Of a stretch of DNA of 10,122 nucleotides, positions 1 to 7,836 are shown piece after piece. Position 1 is the first letter of the stretch, and each line of letters begins with the position of its first letter. This stretch comes from an uncultured Rickettsiales bacterium (GTDB lineage: Bacteria > Pseudomonadota > Alphaproteobacteria > Rickettsiales > UBA1997): the NCBI GenBank assembly GCA_951801155.1, contig CATOLK010000033.1:1-10122 (forward strand). Reading direction: 5' to 3'. A model generated the notes under the pieces. It saw only the letters and a list, made by a program, of their open reading frames with translations. It did no database searches and was not told the origin of the DNA. Position numbers and translations under genes: made by a program.

Positions 1-1123
1 CTTTATCAGAAATTCCACAATCTTCTAATTCATTATTTACTTCTTCTACTAAAATTTTAAATATTTCACCACATTTTTCAGCCACCTGGTTTGATGACAA
101 TCTTTCTTCTGGTTCCTTTTCAAGCATTCCAGCAATTAATTCTGCTAATTCTTCTACTAACTTTTCTCTATTTTCAGAATCTATTATAGACCCAAAATAA
201 AACGCTTGTTTTATTTTTTCTATATCTATACAATTTTTTTTTCGAAATTCTCTCATTTCATCAAAAGTATTAAAGTTTTTTTCTACACAACCATTTCTAA
301 AATAAAAATCATTATACCCAGTAAGAATCTCAAGAAACATAATTCCCATAGAATAAATGTCACTCTTTTCTTTAACATGACCTCCATCCATAACCTCAGG
401 CGCCATATATAATGGTGTTCCAACTGCTACATTAATTTCCCCAATTTTACTAGTTCCGTAATCAGCAGTTTTTATTCTTTGTAATCCATTATCATTAAAT
501 AATACATTTTCTGGTTTAATATCTCCATGAACAATTCCGTTTGAATGCATTTTCTTAAAAGCTGATGCTAACTGTAGTATAAAATTTAAACGTTTTAGAT
601 CATTAATTCTTGGATTAGATTTATAAATTTCATTAATAATATCACGCAAATTCTCTTTTTCTCTCAATTTAAGTACTTCTATTTGATATACTTCTTCTTT
701 ACCTTTTTGTTTTATATTAAATCCATCAATTTTTTTTGTATGACCTCCACCAGATAAATCTATTAACGTTTGTAGTTCTTCATCTTCCTTTAATTGTTCA
801 GATGTTTTTGTATTTTCTTCTCTTATAATTTGAATTTTAACAGCATATGATTTACCATCTTTTTCCGTTTTATAAACTGAACCAAAAGCACCTTTACCTA
901 AAATCACAGGATTTTTATACCCTTTAGAATTTAGAAAATTTATTAAATTAGATTCATCTATAGAATCTATTTCTACAGTATCGATTGTATTACTTTCTGT
1001 TTCTGGTTGTTCAACTTCAGTTGGAGTTTTACCAATATTTGATAATAAATCTCAAATTTCAACACCTTTATCGTCTATTTCTTTATATTCTAAGACTTTT
1101 TGTTTTAAATTATTATCTGACAT
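1..1123 (-). CDS. Eukaryotic-like Ser/Thr protein kinase, partial at left edge, in-frame TGA at codon 24
   Basis: Reading the minus strand from the ATG at 1123 gives 374 codons that run off the window, interrupted only by TGA at 1052-1054 (codon 24, context VEI-TGA-DLLSN). Everything after it is a well-formed Hanks-type kinase domain: glycine loop GKGAFGSV (76-83), Lys96 in YAVKI, catalytic loop HGDIKPEN (199-206; HGD rather than HRD, so a non-RD type), DYG (221-223) in place of DFG, GTPLYMAPE (235-243), SDIYSMGI (254-261) and a late Arg (341). Residues 25-65 form an acidic, probably disordered linker; no membrane segment is visible in the part seen. The predicted role is ATP-dependent phosphorylation of Ser/Thr on unknown substrates. 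The ATG has a good ribosome site, and no ATG, GTG or TTG lies between the TGA and a GTG at 905-907, which would start just before the glycine loop. Kinase identity is near certain; whether it is expressed intact is not. Confidence 0.85.
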
Positions 1124-1126
1124 AAA

Positions 1127-1132
1127 CTCTCC
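1127..1132 (-). promoter_or_regulatory. Ribosome binding site of the kinase
   Basis: GGAGAG lies three bases before the ATG at 1123 on the minus strand. It is one of the better Shine-Dalgarno matches in the window and supports this ATG, upstream of the in-frame TGA, as the original start. The spacing is a little short. Confidence 0.6.
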
Positions 1133-1158
1133 GAAATTAATTTTTATAAACTATATTC

Positions 1159-1178
1159 ATATTAGTATACTTTATATA
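1159..1178 (-). promoter_or_regulatory. Candidate promoter/operator of the kinase, shared with the 914-aa orphan
   Basis: On the minus strand this reads TATATAAAGTATACTAATAT and contains a -10-like TATACT (1164-1169). The same 20-mer, with one base changed, lies upstream of the large orphan at 7522-7541 in the same orientation to its gene. No good -35 box sits at 16-18 bases, so it may be an operator or a non-sigma-70 promoter. It would give a leader of about 35 nt for the kinase. Confidence 0.45.
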
Positions 1179-1214
1179 AATATCAACATATTTTTATTTT
1201 TTGTGCTTATTATT

Positions 1215-1245
1215 TTTTATATAGGAGATCTAACATTCTCCTATA
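1215..1245 (+). repeat. Degenerate third copy of the 20-bp repeat, forming a 9-bp hairpin
   Basis: Positions 1215-1234 match the reverse complement of the 20-bp direct repeats at 9831 and 10020 at 17 of 20 bases, all three differences being transitions. The copy's TATAGGAGA (1220-1228) pairs perfectly with TCTCCTATA (1237-1245) across an 8-base loop. It lies between the divergent kinase and trxB promoters, 16 bases upstream of the trxB -35 box, so it could be an operator. It has no T-run, so a simple terminator is unlikely. Confidence 0.6.
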
Positions 1246-1261
1246 ACCAAGTAAAAATAAC

Positions 1262-1290
1262 TTGCATTTTATGAAAAAATAGTATACAAT
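1262..1290 (+). promoter_or_regulatory. trxB promoter, sigma-70-like
   Basis: TTGCAT (1262-1267) and TACAAT (1285-1290) are separated by 17 bases. Transcription would start near 1297, leaving a leader of about 20 nt with no recognisable Shine-Dalgarno before the trxB ATG. The trxB-rppH pair is probably transcribed from here. Confidence 0.6.
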
Positions 1291-1318
1291 TATTATATAT
1301 AATATTATCAATTAAATT

Positions 1319-2254
1319 ATGAAAAATTACGATGTAGCAATTATAGGATCAGGACCAGCTGGAAATACAACAGCCATCTATACATCCAGAAGTGGACTTA
1401 AAACTGCTGTATTTACTGGTCTAAGTATAGGTGGGCAGCTAACAATCACAACAGATGTTGAAAATTATCCTGGATTTTCAAAAATTAAAGGACTTGATTT
1501 AATGAATAATATTTTAAAACAAACAGAAAATTTAGGTGTTGATATTATTTATGATTCAATAAAAGAAGTTAATTTTTCAAATTATCCATTTATTCTTAAA
1601 ACAGAAAATAATGAAATCTATGAAGCTAAAAATGTGGTAATCGCTACTGGAGCGAAGGCAAAATGGCTTGGAATTGAAAGTGAAAAATATTTTTTAGGTG
1701 CTGGTGTTTCTGGTTGTGCCACTTGTGATGGAAATTTCTTTAAAAATCTACCAGTTGCAGTTATAGGCGGAGGTGATACAGCAGGAACAGAAGCTTTACA
1801 TATGACAAATATAGCTTCAAAAGTTTATTTAATATATAGACAATCTTCATTTGTTAGGATGCAAAAGGCATTGGCTGAAAAAGTATTACAAAATAATAAA
1901 ATAGAAGTATTATTTAGTAGTGAAGTTTTAGAAATTTGTGGAAATAATAAACCAAAAAGCGTGGAGTATTTAAAAATTATAAATAATATTACTAAAGAAA
2001 TTACTGAAGTAAATGTAAATGCTGTTTTTATGGCCATAGGAAGAAAACCAGAAAGTGATATTTTTATAAATAGCGGTATAAATATCGATAAAAATGGTTA
2101 TATAATTACTGAAAAAGACAGTGCAAGAACTAATATAAAACATGTTTATGCAGTAGGAGATATAACTAATAAAAAATATAAACAGGCAATAGTAGCAGCA
2201 GGCTATGGTTGTATTGCTGGATTAGAAATTGAAGAAGATAAGGAGATTTTATGA
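1319..2254 (+). CDS. trxB: Thioredoxin reductase (NADPH)
   Basis: Flavoenzyme that passes electrons from NAD(P)H through FAD and a redox disulfide to thioredoxin in the cytoplasm. In its 311 residues (family about 310-330) one sees the FAD dinucleotide site GSGPAG (10-15), [15 protein letters not shown] (38-52), the ATG motif (109-111), the redox-active CATC (133-136) followed by DG, a second nucleotide site GGGDTA (150-155) for NAD(P)H, and the FAD-binding VGDI (279-282). The domain order FAD/NADPH insert/FAD is complete. One oddity: the segment that holds the NADPH 2'-phosphate, normally HRRxxxR, reads YRQSSFVR (173-180), losing the His and one Arg. The ATG is preceded by no clear ribosome site but fits the family N-terminus. 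The stop is TGA, overlapping the rppH start as ATGA, so the two genes are likely translationally coupled. Confidence 0.95.
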   Translation: MKNYDVAIIGSGPAGNTTAIYTSRSGLKTAVFTGLSIGGQLTITTDVENYPGFSKIKGLDLMNNILKQTENLGVDIIYDSIKEVNFSNYPFILKTENNEIYEAKNVVIATGAKAKWLGIESEKYFLGAGVSGCATCDGNFFKNLPVAVIGGGDTAGTEALHMTNIASKVYLIYRQSSFVRMQKALAEKVLQNNKIEVLFSSEVLEICGNNKPKSVEYLKIINNITKEITEVNVNAVFMAIGRKPESDIFINSGINIDKNGYIITEKDSARTNIKHVYAVGDITNKKYKQAIVAAGYGCIAGLEIEEDKEIL

Positions 2255-2691
2255 AATTTAGGCGTGGTGTAGAAGTTATTATTTTAGATAAGGATAATAA
2301 TATTGTTTCTTTTGAAACGGCAATTTGGCCAGGAATTTGGGAATGTCCCGGAGGTGGAATTGACGAAGGAGAGGAACCTATCGAAGCTTTATATAGAGAA
2401 TTACAGGAAGAAGTAGATCTTAGTAGTAATGATTTTGAAATAATTGGAGAAACTAAAGAATTTATACAGTATTTAGATGATTACTGGAATAAGTATGGAC
2501 TTGATGGACAAGAAAAAAAATTTTTTTTAGTAAAATTAAATAGAGAAAAGGAATTTAAATTCGATAATACTGAGGAAATTGAATTTCTAAGTTATAAGCT
2601 TACAAAAGCAGAAGAGCTTTTGAATGAAGTTCCTAATTTTAAAAGAGATATGTATAAACAAGTTTTGGAAGAATTTGGTTTATTGAAATAA
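2251..2691 (+). CDS. rppH: RNA 5'-pyrophosphohydrolase, Nudix family (RppH-like)
   Basis: Predicted to remove pyrophosphate from the 5' end of transcripts, which opens them to RNase E-type decay. The Nudix box spans about residues 35-57: G35, E41, then RELQEEVDL (49-57), where E50, E53 and E54 would bind metal; the usual Gly near the end is Asp56. Two features point to RppH rather than a generic Nudix enzyme: [11 protein letters not shown] (86-96), matching the family GQxxKWFLL, and [15 protein letters not shown] (129-143), matching the C-terminal SFKRDVYxxVxxEF. Before the box, WECPGGG (30-36) replaces the usual WxFPQGG. The length of 146 residues is close to the family's 155-175. AAGGAG at 2240-2245 is a strong ribosome site for this ATG, inside the end of trxB. 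The pairing with trxB has no obvious functional logic beyond shared transcription. Confidence 0.85.
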   Translation: MKFRRGVEVIILDKDNNIVSFETAIWPGIWECPGGGIDEGEEPIEALYRELQEEVDLSSNDFEIIGETKEFIQYLDDYWNKYGLDGQEKKFFLVKLNREKEFKFDNTEEIEFLSYKLTKAEELLNEVPNFKRDMYKQVLEEFGLLK

Positions 2692-2695
2692 TATA

Positions 2696-2744
2696 GATAA
2701 CTAAAATCTCGTTTTTTAAACTAAAAAAATTTTTAGTTGCTATC
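2696..2744 (+). terminator. Hairpin downstream of rppH
   Basis: GATAACTAAAA (2696-2706) can pair with TTTTAGT plus TATC (2731-2744) with a three-base bulge. An alternative perfect inverted repeat AACTAAAAA/TTTTTAGTT lies at 2719-2738. It begins five bases after the rppH stop. There is no clean T-run after the stem, so termination is only suggested. The rest of 2745-2816 is AT-rich and shows nothing recognisable. Confidence 0.35.
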
Positions 2745-2816
2745 TCTATTAACTAAAAAAAATAATAATATAAATCAAAAAATAAGAAGTAATTAACTCT
2801 AATTTTCAAAAAACAG

Positions 2817-2845
2817 TTGCTTTTTTTTAAAAAAAGTTTTAATTT
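2817..2845 (+). promoter_or_regulatory. Possible recJ promoter
   Basis: TTGCTT (2817-2822) and TAATTT (2840-2845) at 17-base spacing lie about 35 bases before the recJ ATG. The spacer contains a T8-A7 tract that is self-complementary (2820-2836). Such matches are frequent in AT-rich sequence, so this is tentative. Confidence 0.3.
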
Positions 2846-2877
2846 GGAATTAATAATATATATAGCTGTACAGAGTA

Positions 2878-4665
2878 ATGAGATTTAGAGATAGACTATC
2901 AGTTAGAGGCTACTTTTGGAATTTAAAAGAATACGACGAGAATTTGGCTTTAACTATTCACCAGAAAAAAAATATTTCACCAACCATTAGTGAATTATTA
3001 GCAATAAAAAATATAAAATTAGAGGAAATTGATGATTTTTTAAACCCAAAAATCAAAAACTTATTAAAAAATCCTTATCATTTATTAGATATGAAAAAAG
3101 CAGTAGAAGCGATTTATGATGCTATAATTAATGAAAAGAAAATATGTATTTTCGGTGATTATGATGTAGATGGAGCGACAGCTACTGCTTTAATGGTAAA
3201 ATTTTTTAGAAATATAGGAATAAAAGTTGAAACTTATGTTCCGGATAGAATTGAAGATGGTTATGGTTTAAATATTCAGGCAATTCAAAAATTAAAAGAT
3301 ATTGGAGTTGAATTTATAATAACTGTTGATTGCGGTATATCTTCTTTTGATGCTATAGAAATGGCTAATAAATTAAATATAGATGTAGTTATAACCGATC
3401 ACCATTTGGGTCCAGCTGAAATACCACACGCAAAAGCTGCTGTAAATCCAAATAGACTTGATGAAGAATCTGAATATAAATACCTTGCTGGTGTTGGTGT
3501 CGCTTTTATAGTTTGTATTGCTCTAAATACATATTTAAAAGAGCATAATTATTATGAAGAACATAATTTAAAGCAGAAAAATTTACTTTATATGTTAGAT
3601 TTAGTAGCATTAGGAACTGTTTGTGATGTAATGCCTTTAGTAAATATAAATAGAGCTTTTGTTAAACAAGGTTTAGAAGTTTTTAAACAAAGAAAAAATA
3701 TTGGTCTTGCGGCACTTTCAGATTTAATGGAATTAAAGGAAGTTAATGATACTTATCATTTAGGTTATGTTTTGGGGCCAAGAATAAATGCCAGTGGAAG
3801 GGTAGGGGATGCGAATATAGGTAATAGGCTTTTATCTTGCGAGGATAAATATGAGGCAAAATATTTAGCAGAACAACTGAATAATTTTAATACAGAAAGA
3901 CAAATAATAGAAAAAGATATTTTAGAAAAAGCTATAGATAAAATAGAACAAGAGCAATTATATAATGAAACAGCAATTTTTATATATGGTGAAGATTGGC
4001 ATGAAGGAGTAATAGGAATAATTGCCTCTAGAATAAAAGACAAATATTGTAGACCTGTATTTGTTTTATCTATGGATGGAAAAATTGGAAAAGCTTCCTG
4101 TAGGTCAGTGGACAAAAGTATCGATATAGGCTCTGTTATAATAAAAGCAAAGGAAAATGGATTATTATTGAGTGGTGGTGGACATGCTATGGCTGGCGGT
4201 TTTACCTTTGAAGTTGAAAAACTTAAAGAAATAAAAGATTTTATTACCGGTCATATTAAAAAAGAATTAGAAGTTTATTTAAAACAAAACGATAAATTTG
4301 CAGATTTGGTTTTAGATTGCGATGCCGTAAATGAAGAGTTAGTCAATGATATTGATAATATGGGACCATTTGGTACTGATAATTTGAAACCAACTATTAT
4401 TTTAAAAAATGTTGTAATTTTATCTGTTAAAAAATTTGGAAAAAATAAAGAGCATTTAAGATGTATTGTGGGTTCCTATTCTGGAGTAAGTAATTCAAAA
4501 AATAAATTAATAGCAAATATTTTTAGAATAGGAGAAAATGATACTCTTTTAAATGCTCTAGATCATACAGGCCTTAAATGTGATTTGGTTGGTACTCTGT
4601 CCATAAATAAATGGATGAATTTGAATAATATTCAATTTATAGTAGATGATGTTATTTTGAAGTAA
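2878..4665 (+). CDS. recJ: Single-stranded-DNA-specific exonuclease RecJ
   Basis: 5'-to-3' ssDNA exonuclease of recombination and mismatch/base-excision repair, a DHH-superfamily enzyme using Mn/Mg. The 595 residues match the usual 550-600. Visible in order: N-terminal family segment GYFWNL (11-16), motif I DYDVDGATA (94-102), motif II DCG (151-153), motif III DHH (174-176), VNPNR (189-193), the Asp in GTVCDVMPL (246-254), PRINASGR (301-308) and, in the DHHA1 domain, WHEGVIGIIASR (374-385) and SGGGHAMAGG (432-441), followed by a C-terminal OB-fold-like region of about 130 residues. All metal-site motifs are intact. The ATG has only a weak AGAG upstream, but the N-terminus aligns with the family from the first residues. 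It stands alone in its unit and converges with the next gene. Confidence 0.95.
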   Translation: MRFRDRLSVRGYFWNLKEYDENLALTIHQKKNISPTISELLAIKNIKLEEIDDFLNPKIKNLLKNPYHLLDMKKAVEAIYDAIINEKKICIFGDYDVDGATATALMVKFFRNIGIKVETYVPDRIEDGYGLNIQAIQKLKDIGVEFIITVDCGISSFDAIEMANKLNIDVVITDHHLGPAEIPHAKAAVNPNRLDEESEYKYLAGVGVAFIVCIALNTYLKEHNYYEEHNLKQKNLLYMLDLVALGTVCDVMPLVNINRAFVKQGLEVFKQRKNIGLAALSDLMELKEVNDTYHLGYVLGPRINASGRVGDANIGNRLLSCEDKYEAKYLAEQLNNFNTERQIIEKDILEKAIDKIEQEQLYNETAIFIYGEDWHEGVIGIIASRIKDKYCRPVFVLSMDGKIGKASCRSVDKSIDIGSVIIKAKENGLLLSGGGHAMAGGFTFEVEKLKEIKDFITGHIKKELEVYLKQNDKFADLVLDCDAVNEELVNDIDNMGPFGTDNLKPTIILKNVVILSVKKFGKNKEHLRCIVGSYSGVSNSKNKLIANIFRIGENDTLLNALDHTGLKCDLVGTLSINKWMNLNNIQFIVDDVILK

Positions 4666-4694
4666 TTATAAGAGGTTTTGTACCCCTTATAATT
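4664..4694. terminator. Shared bidirectional hairpin between recJ and the orphan
   Basis: AATTATAAGAGG (4664-4675) pairs with CCCCTTATAATT (4683-4694) at 11 of 12 positions around a 7-base loop. The stem starts within the recJ stop codon, and the two convergent genes are only 35 bases apart. No strong U-tract follows on the plus side. It probably serves both genes. Confidence 0.6.
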
Positions 4695-4700
4695 AAAAAT

Positions 4701-7445
4701 CTACCTATTAGTGAAAGAGAAGCTACAATAATTTTTAAACATTCTTTCTTCGTGAATTTTTTCCACAAATAGCTTTTTATCAATACTTTTTTCTTTTATA
4801 TTACTATTTTTTATTAGAATTTCATCTTTTTTGACCAAATTATAACTTTTAAACATATTTAAAAAGTCATTTCTATAATTCTTTAATTCCTCTTCTTGAG
4901 TGGATAATAGTAAATCAAAATTTTCTTTATCTTCATTATTTAAGGAAGATAATTTTTCACATTCTTCTTGATTTATCTCATTTAATTTAGTAAAATAATT
5001 TTTATTTATTTGATTAACCTCATTTTGGAATGTTTTTAATTCCAACTCATTTTTTATTTTTTCATCACCATTTTTATCTGTAACATATTTTTGATAAAAA
5101 TCACTTCCAACTCCAAAAGTTGCAACATCAAAAAAACTATTAACCAAACCTTTAGTTATCCCCACAATTGTATTTTTAAAATTACTAAAATAATCAAAAA
5201 TTTTATCATTTTCTTTAAATTTTGGATATTTTATATATAAATTTTCAATTTTTCTTTGTGTTTGAATTTCCAAAGCCTTTTTTTTTAAATTTATATAATT
5301 ATTTATTAAAATCGACTGTCTTGTTCTGTTGTTATTTATTAATTTATTCTGTAATTTATTCTTTATTTTGTTATGTTCATAGATTTTTTGCTCAATAGCA
5401 GTATTAAAACTATTATTAAATATATTATTTTTAAATATATTATTTTGTACTTCCAATAAGTCTTTATTTTCTTTTCTATCAAAACCCTTTAAATCATTCT
5501 TTTTTATAAAAAAGCTTTTAATTCTATTAAACGGATAAAAAATTGCATTGGCAACATTATCTTTAATTTTTCTAAAACTTTTTACAAAAATATTTTCTTT
5601 TCTATTTTTTTCTTTTTTATGATATTTTATAGGATTTAGAAAATAATTTTTTTTATCAAATTCATTTTTTATATCATTAGCAATAGCGGCAGCACCAATA
5701 GCTCCTATTATTGCGGAAGTTTTCCCATTAGATATTTTTGTACCCATATATGTCGCAATTCCTTTTGCAGTTATTTTTAAAACTGGAGTAGCCCAAGATT
5801 TTACAGTACTTTCTATATCTGGCTTAAGTTCTATTGCTTTTTCTATTGATTTATAATAAATAGCTTCATTTTTTGTTAAAAAACTTTTATTATTATCGTT
5901 AATATATTTAAACTTATCAGGATTTATATCGTATTTTTTAGCTAAAATATTTGCATATTCCATTAAAGCTTTTGCTTTCAACTCTTTTAAAGGTACATCT
6001 ATAGATTTTCTTTCAGATAAACTATAATTATTTTTTATGCAATTTTTAATATTTTTTAAATTTTCTTCTGCTATTTTTTCTTGAAAATCCAAATCAAAGT
6101 TATTTTCCTGAATTAATTTTGAAAAAGTATTTGCTCTAGAAATATAGCCATCTATTGTTCTAGGTTTAATTTTAGATAAGTTTTTAATGCTATCGACTAA
6201 ATCAAAATAATATTTTTTATTATTTTCAATTAAAACTAAAGTTTTTAGCATTTCTATTTTATCTATGTTGCTATAAATATTATCTTTTTCACATACATTA
6301 ATTTTATCTACTAAAATCTTTTTTAAATATTGTTTATATATATTATTTCTAGACATATCAAAACAATAGTCTAACATATTAATATAATCTTCATTTTTTA
6401 AAAAATTATCTATTGCAAAATTAATATCTTCAAAACTAAATATTTTAGCATCCTTTTTTAATATATTCTTTATATCTTCAGTAATTGTAGATTGCCTTCC
6501 TTCTATTTTTGTATCAATAAAATCTGTTTTTTCTTCTGCTATAAAATTTAAAGTTTTATCATTTAAGGCATTTAGAATATTTTGATTTACAGTCGCAAGA
6601 TATTCAATGGGAAGAGTTTTTATATTCGTTATTGTTTTTTCATCTATATATTTAATTAAATCACTATCAAAAAATTTAATTTTATCATTTTTAATTAATG
6701 AATTTAGTTGATCTGAAGTCAAATATTGTAATTGTTGATTTGTAAATGATTTAAAAGTTGAATTTTCAAGATTATTTAAATTTTCTGGACTGATTGTAGC
6801 AATAGCTTCTGGTCTTATATATTTAAAATTTTTTTCAAAAAGCTTAAATTGTTCTAAATTAAAATCTGAAAAATTAGTAATATTTTCAACTAAATATTTA
6901 TCATTTGCAATACTTTGCATTATATTTTTATTTAAAAAATGCAATTTATTTTTATTGTCTAAACTTTTAATTTGTGTTTTAATGATGTCAAAAACTGGTC
7001 TATTACTAATAAAATTTATTGAGTATTTATAAGAAAAATCAACTTTTTCTTCACTTAATTCTTTTAAAACATCATTAGGCAAATATTGTAATCTATTGTT
7101 TAAAATTAAGTAGTTTATATTATCCTTATTAATATTTTTAAGTTGTTCTGCTGTAAAAAATCCTAAAGTTTCTGACTCTAACTTTTTAAATTCTTCATTA
7201 GGTAAATTATATATAATTTCTTTATTTATATAGCTTAAAAAACTTTTTCCGTTAAGATATTTTTTTGATAATATATTTAAAATTTCACCATCAATATATT
7301 TTCCTATAAATGAAGGAAAACTTACTAATTCTTCAGCTAATGTAATATTATCTATAATATCTATAATTTCGCTATTACTTATATTGAGTTTTTTGAATAT
7401 AAATCCAACTTCTTTTATATTCCTTATTTTTTCTAAATTATTCAT
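4701..7445 (-). CDS. Large orphan protein with short helical repeats and a glycine-zipper-like segment
   Basis: I do not recognise this 914-residue protein. Residue numbers here count from an alternative GTG start at 7463 (920 residues); the ATG at 7445 is Met7. I prefer the ATG because the AGG near the GTG is too close, though neither has a good ribosome site. Residues about 85-310 contain degenerate repeats of about 11 residues of the form [LF][TPS]x[DE]xLxxL, such as FTAEQLKNI (103-111), LPNDVLKEL (128-136), ISPENLNNL (224-232), FTNQQLQYL (240-248) and LTSDQLNSL (248-256), suggesting a helical solenoid. Residues 555-600 hold the only hydrophobic stretch, with TSAIIGAIGAAAIA (582-595), perhaps a membrane-inserting or packing segment. 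Residues 690-870 are Lys/Glu/Asn-rich and look coiled-coil. There is no signal peptide. A secreted or membrane-active effector is conceivable but unproven. The stop is TAG. Confidence 0.8.
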   Translation of the reverse strand: MNNLEKIRNIKEVGFIFKKLNISNSEIIDIIDNITLAEELVSFPSFIGKYIDGEILNILSKKYLNGKSFLSYINKEIIYNLPNEEFKKLESETLGFFTAEQLKNINKDNINYLILNNRLQYLPNDVLKELSEEKVDFSYKYSINFISNRPVFDIIKTQIKSLDNKNKLHFLNKNIMQSIANDKYLVENITNFSDFNLEQFKLFEKNFKYIRPEAIATISPENLNNLENSTFKSFTNQQLQYLTSDQLNSLIKNDKIKFFDSDLIKYIDEKTITNIKTLPIEYLATVNQNILNALNDKTLNFIAEEKTDFIDTKIEGRQSTITEDIKNILKKDAKIFSFEDINFAIDNFLKNEDYINMLDYCFDMSRNNIYKQYLKKILVDKINVCEKDNIYSNIDKIEMLKTLVLIENNKKYYFDLVDSIKNLSKIKPRTIDGYISRANTFSKLIQENNFDLDFQEKIAEENLKNIKNCIKNNYSLSERKSIDVPLKELKAKALMEYANILAKKYDINPDKFKYINDNNKSFLTKNEAIYYKSIEKAIELKPDIESTVKSWATPVLKITAKGIATYMGTKISNGKTSAIIGAIGAAAIANDIKNEFDKKNYFLNPIKYHKKEKNRKENIFVKSFRKIKDNVANAIFYPFNRIKSFFIKKNDLKGFDRKENKDLLEVQNNIFKNNIFNNSFNTAIEQKIYEHNKIKNKLQNKLINNNRTRQSILINNYINLKKKALEIQTQRKIENLYIKYPKFKENDKIFDYFSNFKNTIVGITKGLVNSFFDVATFGVGSDFYQKYVTDKNGDEKIKNELELKTFQNEVNQINKNYFTKLNEINQEECEKLSSLNNEDKENFDLLLSTQEEELKNYRNDFLNMFKSYNLVKKDEILIKNSNIKEKSIDKKLFVEKIHEERMFKNYCSFSFTNR

Positions 7446-7521
7446 AATTTTTCTTTTTTCCACTACCTATAAATGTATTTATATATGAAAAAATTGCAAA
7501 AAAAATTACAATGTATTGTAT

Positions 7522-7541
7522 ATATTAGTATATTTTATATA
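7522..7541 (-). promoter_or_regulatory. Candidate promoter/operator of the 914-aa orphan, shared with the kinase
   Basis: The minus strand reads TATATAAAATATACTAATAT, identical to the element upstream of the kinase at 19 of 20 bases, with the same -10-like TATACT (7527-7532) and no convincing -35. Two small inverted repeats lie here: GTATAT-TTT-ATATAC (7528-7542), overlapping the element, and TACAAT-GT-ATTGTA (7507-7520), downstream in the leader. The rest of 7464-7606 is AT-rich with an A8T6 tract at 7566-7579 and nothing else recognisable. Confidence 0.45.
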
Positions 7542-7606
7542 CCAATAATATATATTACAAACAACAAAAAAAATTTTTTATATATATTTGAAATAATTGA
7601 TAATTC

Positions 7607-7696
7607 TGGCAGAGAGGAAGGGATTTGAACCCTCGATACCCTTGCGGGTATAGCAGTTTTCGAGACTGCCCTATTCAACCACTCTAGCACCTCTCT
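7607..7696 (-). tRNA. tRNA-Ser, anticodon CGA
   Basis: A 90-base class II tRNA including an encoded CCA end. The acceptor AGAGAGG pairs with CCTCTCT, the discriminator is G, and U8 and G9 are present. The anticodon stem GCAGT/ACTGC closes the 7-base loop CTCGAAA, giving anticodon CGA, which reads UCG serine codons. The long variable arm is a 6-bp stem ATACCC/GGGTAT with a GCAA tetraloop, as expected for serine. The T arm has the TTCAAAT loop. No clear hairpin terminator is seen downstream. Confidence 0.95.
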
Positions 7697-7705
7697 ATTA
7701 GTTGA

Positions 7706-7733
7706 ATATTAATTTTTCTGAAAAAAATAGCAA
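7706..7733 (-). promoter_or_regulatory. Promoter of tRNA-Ser
   Basis: On the minus strand TTGCTA (7728-7733) and TAATAT (7706-7711) are spaced by 16 bases. The -10 ends nine bases before the mature tRNA 5' end, so the precursor would have a leader of only a few bases. Confidence 0.5.
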
Positions 7734-7836
7734 GAGGTTTTTAATAAAATTTTCGGATTATCTTAAATTTATAGATTTCGTTGTAAAACTTTTACTATAT
7801 TTAACATTAGTTTTACTTTTTAATCTAAAAATTTAC

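Noticed and set aside
206..412. Plus-strand 68-codon frame
   Set aside because: It lies antisense to the kinase domain, has Phe/Ile/Lys-rich low-complexity content and no ribosome site; a shadow of the real minus-strand gene.
1124..1318. Riboswitch or T-box upstream of trxB
   Set aside because: The only stable stem lies upstream of the predicted trxB promoter, so it would not be in the trxB transcript.
1825..2037. Minus-strand 70-codon frame inside trxB
   Set aside because: Antisense shadow of a fully intact trxB.
2251..2272. Genome-wide TGA=Trp code, extending TrxB by six residues past its TGA
   Set aside because: The TGA forms a classic ATGA coupling with rppH, which has a strong ribosome site, and all nine other Trp codons in the window are TGG. 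Not excluded, but the simpler reading is a normal stop.
3765..4115. Minus-strand 116-codon frame inside recJ
   Set aside because: Antisense to conserved RecJ motifs; no supporting start signal.
7446..7463. GTG start adding six residues to the 914-aa orphan
   Set aside because: The AGG before it is only a few bases away and an ATG follows six codons later; left as an alternative.
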